Shown: piece after piece, positions 46,214 through 56,162 of the stretch
How positions within the stretch are numbered: the stretch's first letter is position 1
How the letters are laid out: the number at the start of each line of letters is the position of its first letter
Assembly (NCBI GenBank): GCA_963921825.1
Contig: OY997589.1
Span: 46,448,638-46,512,637, forward strand
From: Erodium maritimum
Lineage: Eukaryota; Streptophyta; Magnoliopsida; Geraniales; Geraniaceae
DNA: 64,000 bases
Direction: 5' to 3'
Made by a program: the position numbers and the translations under genes
Notes under the pieces: generated by a model
Told to the model about the DNA's origin: nothing
Databases searched by the model: none
Seen by the model: only the letters and a program-made list of their open reading frames with translations

Positions 46214-49200
46214 TGTAATAACCACTCCCGGTCAACGCCAGTCAAACCTGCGAAAAACAGGAAAATTTAAAAATTTTGAGCAGACACTGAATTGAACCGG
46301 AATTGGACCCCGAGGGTCATACCAGACTTAAGTTGACCCCGATATCGACCAAAGTGAGTTCCGGGAGACTCAGGGCAACTTTCTTATCAATTTGGGAAAT
46401 GTTGACTTTTCGCTGGAAAAGTCAATCGAGCGACGTTTTGGTCCATTCAAGGACCGTTTTGGATCCAAAAAGCTTAGCTGTCGTCGCAGCGGTCTGAGTT
46501 GAGCCGTTTCCTTGTAGCCCGTCAAGTTTCGTAATTTCTTGGAAAAAGTGCCCGTTCGGGGCCCCAAACGTCCGTTTTTCGTGAATCTGACTGGAAAATA
46601 TCTAGAAGATATGGAAAATATCTAGGAGATATTTTCCAAAAGGTGTGGGACCCACTTGACACTTGTCCAATATGTGGTGGTGTTAGTTTTGGGGGGAAAA
46701 TAAAGATGAGAGGACAAAAGGGGTGGCCGGCCATTTATGGCAAAAAGAAAAAAAATAGAAAAGTGTGTTAGTTTGTAGAAAGAGAAAGAAGAGAGAAGAA
46801 AGGGAGAGAAGAAGAAGGGAGTTGGGAGGTTTGTCCAATATTCACGTCATCCATCCATCGGATCGTCACAAGGCAAGGAGGAATCGAACTCCCCTCGTTC
46901 TTCTCTACGGTATACACCGAACCGATTCTCGTTTTGATTAATTTTGGAAGTTAGGGTTTATGTAAAACTATTAGTTTAGGGTGTTTTGAGGTTGGGGGAA
47001 TTGTTGGAGACGTTTTGGAGGTGTTTGGAGTCGAAGTATGACGTTTTCCGGTGACCGGAGCCTCGAGAGGAGCTCCGGCCACCGTGGGTGGTGGCCGGCC
47101 GGCCATGGGGTGGCTGGCCGGAGCTGGGACCAGCCACCATCATGGTGGCCGAGCCCCAAATTGAGCCCTAGGGACCACGGCCAAGGTGGGTCGGGTGGGG
47201 CCCACGTGCTCGGGTGATCGGGTTTCGTGTTCGGGTGTTCTAGAACGTTCCCCGGACCATTTATCCATAACCGAATCGAAAATTGGAATTAAATTGGAAA
47301 GGTTATAATTAACGGGTTTTAGAAACTTTAAACGTTAATTAATTGACTCGGAAGTCGGAATTCGATTCCGTCAAATGCCATGTCGGGCGAATCGGGCCTT
47401 TACGGGTCCCTTATCGACAATGTCGAGTAATTGGGAAGTTTGGGAGTGATCGACATTGTCGGGGTTACGTTTGGGCATCAATTTTAATGATTTTCAGTTT
47501 ATTCCCGCGAGTTGTTAAGTGCCTTAAAATTGTGTTCTTTTAGATCGTGTTGCGGACCGGGGCCAAGGAAAGCTAGGCGAGTGACGGAGATCACGCCGGG
47601 GCTTATTTGGGCACTTTTGGAGAACATGCACGAGGTAGGGAAACGTAGCCGGATCTCGGCCCTGACTAGGGAAAGTTAACAGTAGAAATGCATGTGACAC
47701 TGGGGTGTCGTGGGTTAAGTAGGTTTATCGAATATTAGAAAGGCATGATACGGGAACGTAGCAAATATTGGAAATGCATGTGACACTTAGTAGTGTCGTA
47801 GGAGCAGAGAACTTAGCGTTATTAGAATTACTGGAGGCATATGACCATGCCCGGTGGTTGATTGTGAACTTATCGATATTAGGAGTACTGGAGGCATATG
47901 ACCATGCCCGGAGGTTGATTGAGAAAATGTTGATATTAGGACTGTTGGAGGCTTTGGTTATCCCGAAGGTTGATTGTTTATTTGGTGTCTTGGGTGGCCT
48001 TGAGATCCCGTGCTATTATTGTTGAGTCTTAGGTGGCCGTGAGAGCCCGTGTTATTATTTGTGTTTTGGGTGGCCATGAGAGCTCGTGCTTTAATGTTGG
48101 TGTTTTGGGTGACCATGAGTGCCCGTAGGGTCGTCGAACCCGTGTCTTTACCTTTGGTGTTTTGGGTGGCCATGAGTGCCCGTAGGGTTGTTGAACCCGT
48201 GTCTTTACTGTTGGAGTCTTGGGGGGCCATGAGTGCCCGTGGGGTTGTTGAGCCCGTGAGTTACCGTTGGTGTGTCTTGGGTGGCCGTGAGTGTCGTGGG
48301 GTTGTTGAGCCCGTGAGTTATGGTTGGTGTGTCTTTGGAGGCCGTGAGTGCCCGTGGGGTTGTTGAGCCCGTGAGTTACCGTTGGTGTGTCTTGGGTGGC
48401 CGTGAGTACCGTGGGGCTGTTGAGCCCGTGAGTTATGGTTGGTGTGTCTTGGGAGGCCGTGAGTGCCCGTGGGTTGTTGAGTCCGTGTTTTACTGTTGGT
48501 GTCCTGGGTGGCCATGAGTGCCTGTGGAGTGTTGAACCTGCGTTGTTGCTGCTTGTTGAACATTTTTCTTGTGATTGTGATTGTGCTTGCCCGTGGTTAG
48601 TGACCCGACTGTGTGTCGGGAAGTAGTTCGAGTCCCGATAGGTTGCGAGAATTCTTTGGCTGGCCTAACCAAGTTCGAGTCCCGGTAGGTTACAAGCATT
48701 CTTTGGCTGGCCGATCCGTGTTTGGGTTTTGGAAGGTTACGAGCATTCTTTGGCTGGGCTGGCCAAATTCGAGTCTCGACAGGTTATGAGCATTCTTTGG
48801 CTAGCCTGTTCCGTGTCTGGATCCCGAAAGGTTATGAGCATTCTTTGGCTAGCCTGATCCGTGACCGGGTCTCGGCAGGTTACGAGCATTCTTTGGCTGG
48901 CCTGATTTGTGTTCGAGGCTCGGTAGGTTGTGAGCATTCTTTGGCTAGCCTGATCCGTGTTCGTGTCTTTGGAGGAGGTCATAAATGGTTGTGTCGGGTT
49001 TACATTATGAGTTTGAGGTTGAGTCTGGTGAGGGAGGTTACTGGGCAGCTGGTATGCGATCCTTTGTGATCTTGCTTGGTGTGCGATCCTTTGTGATCTT
49101 GTTTGGTGTACGATCCCTTGTGATCTTGGGTTTTGCGTGGTGGTCCTTGAGTCCTTGGAAGAGGTCGTGGTCGTTGTGTCGGGTCTACTTTGCGTGTCAG

Positions 49201-49638
49201 AGTATTGAGTTGGTCAAGGAATGTAACAGTGGGTGTGTGTTCAGTCGGAGTACTTGGGATGGGGACAGTGTTCCCCGGTGTTGAGTTTGTTTTTGGTGTT
49301 ACCGGCATTGTCTGCTAATTATGCCGTAGTCAGTCTGTTATCCGTGGTGGTGAGCGAACACTCACCCCTAGCTGCTTTTCCTACAGGTACTGTTCGCAGG
49401 CTGGACTAGGTGAGCTCCTGAAGCTTGAAGAGCTAGAAGCGGGATTCTGGGTTTATTTGAGTCTAGCGACGGATACCATACTTTTGTCCACTTGTTGGGA
49501 CGTGTTTTAAGTTGTAGATATTATTTTTGTTGAACAAAAGGTGATTTTAAAGTGATTTAATGTAAAAGGTTTCAAAATGTTTTATTGTTTTAAAAGTTCA
49601 CGTCCTGAGTTCGGTTTTACTGAAATTGGGGCGTGACA
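46214..49638 (+). repeat. 3' LTR of B-1 (3.4 kb)
   Basis: Same order of blocks as the 5' LTR. The hairpin at 49349-49366 has one stem mismatch (GGTGAGCGAACACTCACC) and the acceptor ends at 49386. Confidence 0.92.
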
Positions 49639-50884
49639 CTCATGAATGTACTTGGAGCGTTTGTGAGTCCAAATGGCATGACCAGCCACTTATATAAACC
49701 TTTCTTTGTTTTAAACGCTGTTTTTCATTCATCTCCTTCCTTCATTCTGACTTGATGGTAGCCACTCCTCAAATCAATCTTAGAGAATAGTGTAGCTCCA
49801 TTTAGCTCGTCTAACATATCATCAAGCCTCGGAATTGGATGCCTATACTTGACGGTGATATTGTTGATGGCTCGACAATCAACACACATCCTCCATGTTC
49901 CATCTTTCTTAGGCACTAGAGGGACAGGTACTGCACATGGGCTAAGACTTTCACGAATATAACCTTTTGACATGAGATCTTGAACTTGCTTTTCTAGCTC
50001 TTGAGCCTCTTTGGGATTAACTCTATAAGCTGGTCTGTTTGGCAATGGTACGCCCGGAACAAGATCAATTTGATGCTCAATTCCTCTTATTGGTGGCAGA
50101 CCTGGTGGTAACTCCTTGAGAAACACATATTTGAATTTTTCTAGTAGTTCAAGCATCTCGGGAGACAATTCACGCTCTTCTTGACCTGAAACAAACCTTC
50201 CTTAAAGATCATTAGTAGCACCTTACTTGATGAATCAAGAGATTTCAAAACAGTAAAAGGTGTAATATGAAGGTTGGTTTTGTCTAACTTAGCTCCTTTG
50301 CTCATAGATATCTGCATTTCATGCACTTCTTGTGGACTAAGAGGAGCCAAAGTGTGCTTCTTGTTGTTGTGAGTGAAAGAGTAGTAGTTGGTGCTTCCAT
50401 TGTGTATAGTTTCTTTATCAAACTGCCATGGTCGTCCTAGAAGAAGGTGACCAGCTTGCATAGGAACTACATCATACACAACTTGATCTGCATATTTGCC
50501 TATGTTGAAAGGTATAGTGACTTGCTCGGAGATCTTGAGCTCGGAGGCATCATTGAGCCATTTCATCTGGTATGGTCGAGGGTGCTTTGTCTTTTGGAGA
50601 CCTAGCTTATCAACAAAATACTTGCTGGTCACGTTAGTACATGAACCTCCATCAATAATCAAGCTACACACCTTAGAATTTATGTTGCATCGCGAGTGAA
50701 AGATGTTTTCTCGCTGAATAGTCTCGGGATCAAAGAGTGAGCTTAGAGCTCTCCTTATGACTAGTAGCTCTCCAAATTCTACATATTCGATAATATCTTC
50801 TTCGGAGTCTACTCTTTCTTCTTCCTCATCTTGAGACTCATATTCTCCATTAGCTTTGAGGATCATCACTCGCTGGTTTGGACA
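49639..50884 (-). pseudogene. A-2 RT N-terminus, protease and end of gag
   Basis: Minus strand from 50884: NQRVMILKANGEYESQDEEE, LIIDGGSCTNVTSKYFVDKL (protease Asp), GHLLLGRPW, VHEMQISMSKG (sense where A-1 has a stop), a frameshift at about 50190, then [40 protein letters not shown] and [17 protein letters not shown]. It includes the 40 bp missing in A-1. The frame stops at B-1's former target at 49639. Confidence 0.87.
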
Positions 50885-50927
50885 TCGATTACAAATGCAA
50901 AATGAGCATTTCTTAAGATTTCCAAGT
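50885..50927. other. filler at the A-2 inversion junction
   Basis: Between the minus-strand gag end and the plus-strand gag start lies ATGCAAAATGAGCATTTCTT and AAGATTT, which equals a piece of the A-2 RT strand at 39319-39345. It looks like templated filler DNA from a repair event. Confidence 0.65.
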
Positions 50928-51867
50928 AAGACCTTGGAAATCGATTGACAAGAATTGAACAACCACCACCACCAGTAGCACGTAGAAATCCCATTCAGAA
51001 TGTGAATGTTCCAAGAATGAATCAAAATGATGATGAACCAGATTTTGAAGATGATGAACAACCAGATTTTTATCAAAACCCAAGGCCAAGGAGACAATAC
51101 AAATATGATCGAGGCCGAGAAGAGGATGCTAGGCATGGAAACAAAGATGTCAAGCTTAATGCTCCAACTTTCACAGGGAAGGTCAATCCTGAAGCTTATT
51201 TTGATTGGGAGAGACGTATGGAGTATATCTTGAATATTACAATTACTCGGAACAAAGGAAGGTGTCCTTAGATGCTGCCCAACTTACCGAAGGTGCTTTG
51301 GCTTGGTGGGACAGAGATGTATCTGAGAGAAGGAGGCATAGGCACGGTCAGATTGCAACTTGGGAGGACATGAGATTCATCATGAGAAAGAGATATGTTC
51401 CAACATATTATTACCAAAGCCTACAACAAAAATTCAGAAAGCTCTCTCAAGGAAATAAATCAGTGAAGGAATATTTTGAAGAGTTTGAGACACTTCGAAA
51501 CAGGTTAGAAACTGAAGATTCAGAGTAGTCTCTAATGGCACAATTTCTGGATGGTCTTCATGATAGAATTTCTAGAAAGGTAGAGAGGCAAACCTACCAT
51601 GATTTGGAAGAATTTTTGCACCTTGCTACACAAGCTGAACAACACATTAAGAGGTAGACAGCCTCTACTAATCGAAACAAGAATTCTTGGGCATCCCAAC
51701 CACCAAAAATGCTAGACAAAGGAAAGACCGATGAGGTGCACCAAAAATATAAAGGGAAGCTACCAGAATCATCAAAAGGAACCAAACCAGAGCAAGGTAA
51801 GGATTTAATTCAAAGAACTCGTGACATTACTTGTTTTAAATGCCAGGGACAAGGACACTATGCTAGG
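50928..51867 (+). pseudogene. inverted A-2 gag fragment
   Basis: Plus-strand gag: IEQPPPPVARRNPIQNVNVP, LTEGALAWWDRDVSERRRHR, HGQIATWEDMRFIMRKRYVP, LSQGNKSVKEYFEEFE, and a zinc knuckle CFKCQGQGHYAR cut before its last Cys. There is a one-base loss at about 51230 and stops at 51526 and 51656. It lies in opposite orientation to the rest of A-2, and both breakpoints fall at the knuckle and the gag start. Confidence 0.85.
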
Positions 51868-54800
51868 TGCTGGTTTCTTACTTTGAGCTTAGATATTCCT
51901 ATTAAAGTACCCCAACTACAGTGGGAACCCAATCCGAGACAATTTGGACTCCAAACAAGTTTTTCTCTAATCTAGACATACTATAGTATTTAAGAAATAA
52001 ATAGGAGTAACAAATTGTTCTTTTTGTCCCTCAAAGGACTCATATGGGCCTCTAGTTGTTTATACACATAGATATGCCTATTAAAGTACTCCCACAAACC
52101 TTGGGAACCCAAATCCGAGACCGTTTGTGATTGAACCAATATAGTCTTTCATCTAGACATATTGTAATATGTAAGAAACCAGGAATAACAAAATATTCTT
52201 TTTGTTCCTCAAGGGACTACTATGGGCCTCTAGTTGTGTATAGGCATTGATATGCCTATTAAAGTAACCCACCAACCGTGGAAAAACTCAATTCGAGACC
52301 ATTTGGGTTTCAAACAAAGTAGCCTCTCATCTAGACATACACTAATATTTAAGAAGTCAATAGGAGTAACAAATTGTTCTTTTTGTCCATTAAAGGACTC
52401 ATATGCGCTTCTAGTTGTGTATACAAATAGATATTCCTATTAAAGTACCCCAACTACTGTGGGAACCCAATCCGAGACTGTTTGGTCTCCAAACAAGTTT
52501 TTCTCTCTTCTAGACATACTATAGTATGCAAGAAATAAATAGGAGTAACAAATTGTTCTTTTTGTCTATCAAAGGACTCATATGGGCCTCTAGTTGTTTA
52601 TACACATAGATATGCCTATTAACGTACTCCCACATACCTTGAGAACCCAAATCCGAGACCGTTTGTGATTGAAACAATATAGTCTTTCATCTAGACATAT
52701 TGTAATATGTAAGAAACCAGGAGTAACAAAATTGTTCTTTTTGTTCCTCAACGGACTCCTATGGGCCTCTAGTTGTGTATAGGCATTGATATGCCTATTA
52801 AAGTACCCCACCAATCGTAAAAAAACTCAATTCGAGACCATTTGGTCTTAAAACAAAATAGCATCTCATCTATCTAGACATACACTATAATATTTAAGAA
52901 GTCAATAGGAGCAACAAATTGTTCTTTTTGTCCACTAAAGGACTCATATGGGCTTCTAGTTGTCTATACAAATAGATATTCCTATTAAAGTACCCCAACT
53001 ACTGTGGGAATTCAATCCGAGACAATTTGGACTCCAAACAAGTGTTTCTCTCATCTAGACATACTATAGTATTTAAGAAATAAATAGGAGTAACAAATTG
53101 TTCTTTTTGTACCTCAAAGGACTCATATGGGCCTCTAGTTGTTTATACACATAGACATGCCTATTAAAGTACTCCCTCAAACCTTGGGAACCCAAATCCG
53201 AGACCGTTTGTGATTGAAACAATATAGTCTTTCATCTAGACATATTGTAATATGTAAGAAACAAGAGTAACAAAATGTTCTTTTTGTTCCTCAAGGGACT
53301 CCTATGGGCCTCTAGTTGTGTATAGACATTGATATGCCTATTAAAGTACCCCACCAACAATAGAACAACTCAATTCGAGACCATTTGGGCATAAAACAAG
53401 ACAGCCTCTCATCTAGACATACACTATAATATTTAAGAAATCAATAGGAGTAACAAATTGTTCGTTTTGTCCATTAAATGACTCATATGGAATTCTAGTT
53501 GTGTATACAAATAGATATTCCTATTAAAGTACCCCAACTACAGTGGGAACCCAATCCGAGACAATTTGGACTTCAAACAAGTTTTTCTCTCATCTAGACA
53601 TAATATAGTATTTAGGAAATAAATAGGAGTAACAAATTGTCCTTTTTGTACCTCAAAGGACTCATATGAGCCTCTAGTTGTTTATACACATAGATATGCC
53701 TATTAAAGTACTCCCACAAACCTTGGGAACCCAAATCCGAGACAGTTTGCGATTGAAACAATATAGTCTTTCATCCAGACATATTGTAATATGTAAGAAA
53801 CAAGAATAACAGAATGTTCTTTTTGTTCCTCAAGGGACTCCTATGGGCTTCTAGTTGTGTATATACATTGATATGCCTATTAAAGTACCCCACGAACCGT
53901 GGAACAACTCAATTCGAGACCATTTGGGCTTAAAACAAGATAGCCTCTCATCTAGACATACACTATAATATTTAAGAAATCAATAGGAGTAACAAATTGT
54001 TCTTTTTGTCCACTAAAGGACTCATATGGGCATCTAGTTGTGTATACAAATAGATATTCCTATTAAAGTACCCCAACTATAGTGGGAACCCAATCCGAGA
54101 CAATTTGGACTCCAAACAAGTTTTTCTCTCATCTAGACATACTATAGTATTTAAGAAATAAATAGGAGTAACAAATTGTTCTTTTTGTCCCTCAAAGGAC
54201 TCATATGGGCCTCTAGTTGTTTATACACATAGATATGCCTATTAAAGTACTCCCTCAAACCTTGGGAACCCAAATCCGAGACCGTTTGTGATTGAAAGAA
54301 TATAATCTTTCATCTAGACATATTGTAATATGTAAGAAACCAGGAATAACAAAATATTCTTTTTGTTCCTCAAGGGACTCCTATGGGCCTCTAGTTGTGT
54401 ATAAGCATTGATATGCCTATTAAAGTACCTCACCAAACGTGGAAAAACTCAATTCGAGACAATTTGGGTTTCAAACAAAGTAGCCTCTTATCTAGACATA
54501 CACTATAATATTTAAGAAGTCTATAGGAGTAACAAATTGTTCTTTTTGTCCATTAAAGTACTCATATACGCTTCTAGTTGTGTATACAAATAGATATTCC
54601 TATTAAAGTACCCCAACTACTGTGGGAACCCAATCCGAGACTGTTTGGTCTCCAAACAAGTTTTTCTCTCTTCTAGACATACACATATATATGCCTATTA
54701 ACGTACTCCCACATACCTTGGGAACCCAAATCCGAGACCGTTTGTGATTGAAACAATATAGTCTTTCATCTAGACATATTGTAATATGTAAGAAACCAGG

Positions 54801-56162
54801 AGTTACAAAATGTTCTTTTTGTTCCTCAAGGGACTCCTATGGGCCTCTAGTTGTGTATAGGCAAAAAGAACAATTTGTTAATCCTATTTATTTCTTAAAT
54901 ACTATAGTATTCAAGAAATAAATAGGATTAACAAATTGTTCTTTTTGTCCCTCAAAGGACTCATATGGGCCTCTAGTTGCTTATACACATAGACATGCCT
55001 ATTAAAGTACTCCCACAAACCTTGCGAACCCAAATCCGAGACCGTTTGTGATTGAAACAATATAATCTTTCATCTAGACATATTGTAATATGTAAGAAAC
55101 AAGATTAACAAAATGTTCTTTTTGTTCCTCAAGGGACTCCTATGGGCCTCTAGTTGTGTTTAGACATTGATATGCCTATTAAAGTACCCCACCAACCGTG
55201 GAACAACTCAATTCTAGACTATTTGGGCTTAAACCAAGATAGCCTCTCATCTAGACATACACAATAATATTTAAGAAATCAGTAGGAGTAACAAATTGTT
55301 CGTTTTGTCCATTAAAGGACTCATATGGGCTTCTAGTTGTGTGTACAAATAGATATTCCTATTAAAGTACCCCAACTACAGTGGGAACCCAATCCGAGAC
55401 AATTTGGACTCCAAACAAATTTTTCTCTCATCTAGACATACTATAGTATTTAAGAAATAAATAGGAGTAACAAATTGTTCTTTTTCTACCTCAAAGGACT
55501 CATATGGGCCTCTAGTTGCTTATACACATAGACATGCCTATTAAAGTACTCCCACAAACCTTGCGAACCCAAATCCGAGACCGTTTGTGATTGAAACAAT
55601 ATAGTCTTTCATCTAGACATATTGTAATATGTAAGATACCAGGAGTAACAAAATATTCTTTTTGTTCCTCAAGGGACTCTTATGGGCCTCTAGTTGCGTA
55701 TAGGCATTGATATGCCTATTAAAGTACCCCACCAACCTTGGAAAAACTCAACTCGAGACCATTTGGGCTAAAAACAAAATAGCCTCTCATCTAGACATAC
55801 ACTATAATATTTAAGAAGTCAATAGGAGTAACAAATTGTTCTTTTTGTCCATTAAAGGACTCATATGAGCTTGTAGTTGTGTATACAAATAGATATTCCT
55901 ATTTAAAGTACCCCAACTACTGTGGGAACCCAATCCGAGACAATTTGGACTCCAAACAAGTTTTTCACAAATTGTTCTTTTTGTCCCTCAAAGGACTCAT
56001 ATGGGCCTCTAGTTGTTTATACACATAGATATGCCTATTAAAGTACTCCCACAAACCTTGGGAACCCAAATCCGAGACCGTTTGTGATTGAAAGAATATA
56101 ATCTTTCATCTAGACATATTGTAATATGTAAGAAACCAGGAATAACAAAATATTCTTTTTGT
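51868..56162. repeat. satellite array with ~540-bp higher-order unit
   Basis: Monomers of 177-187 bp are marked by CCTATTAAAGTA and TCTAGACATA. Three types alternate: one with ACTCCCACAAACCTTGG, one with ACCCCACCAACCGTGG, one with ACCCCAACTACTGTGGG. Matching points fall at 51901, 52439, 52984, 53523, 54062 and 54602, a 538-545-bp period. A truncated monomer (about 54665-54695), a palindrome (54862-54947) and another deletion at about 55965 disrupt it. No coding. Confidence 0.92.
54862..54947. repeat. 86-bp near-perfect palindrome in the satellite
   Basis: Centre ACTA/TAGT at 54904/54905, one mismatched pair (54897 and 54912). The left arm is an inverted satellite piece, CAAAAAGAACAATTTGTTAA onward; the right arm is in normal orientation. 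Confidence 0.85.

Larger units (their letters stand above)
39497..49638 (+). mobile_element. two-LTR element B-1 (10.1 kb) with deleted interior
   Basis: 5' LTR 39497-43018 and 3' LTR 46214-49638. The flanks CTCAA and CTCAT are a 5-bp TSD with one mismatch, and removal rejoins the A-2 RT frame. A tRNA-iMet primer site (43022-43033) and a polypurine tract (46201-46209) are present. The 3.2-kb interior keeps parts of the protease, RNase H and integrase and a good chromodomain, but has no RT core. The LTRs are very similar by eye. The 5' LTR has about 120 bp near 40640-40760 that the 3' LTR lacks, and the 3' LTR has a short duplication at about 46598-46630. Confidence 0.92.
30448..51867 (-). mobile_element. 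Ty3/gypsy element A-2, minus strand, twice interrupted and partly inverted
   Basis: 3' LTR 30448-31279, polypurine tract 31280-31291, then pol read leftwards in three blocks: 31280-31972, 38079-39496 and 49639-50884. Solo LTR B-2 and element B-1 separate them. The 5' part of gag (50928-51867) lies inverted on the plus strand. The 5' LTR is missing; satellite follows directly. Each coding block matches A-1, and several retain sense codons where A-1 has stops. Own defects include stops at about 31787 and 39292 and on the inverted gag strand at 51526 and 51656. Confidence 0.88.
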
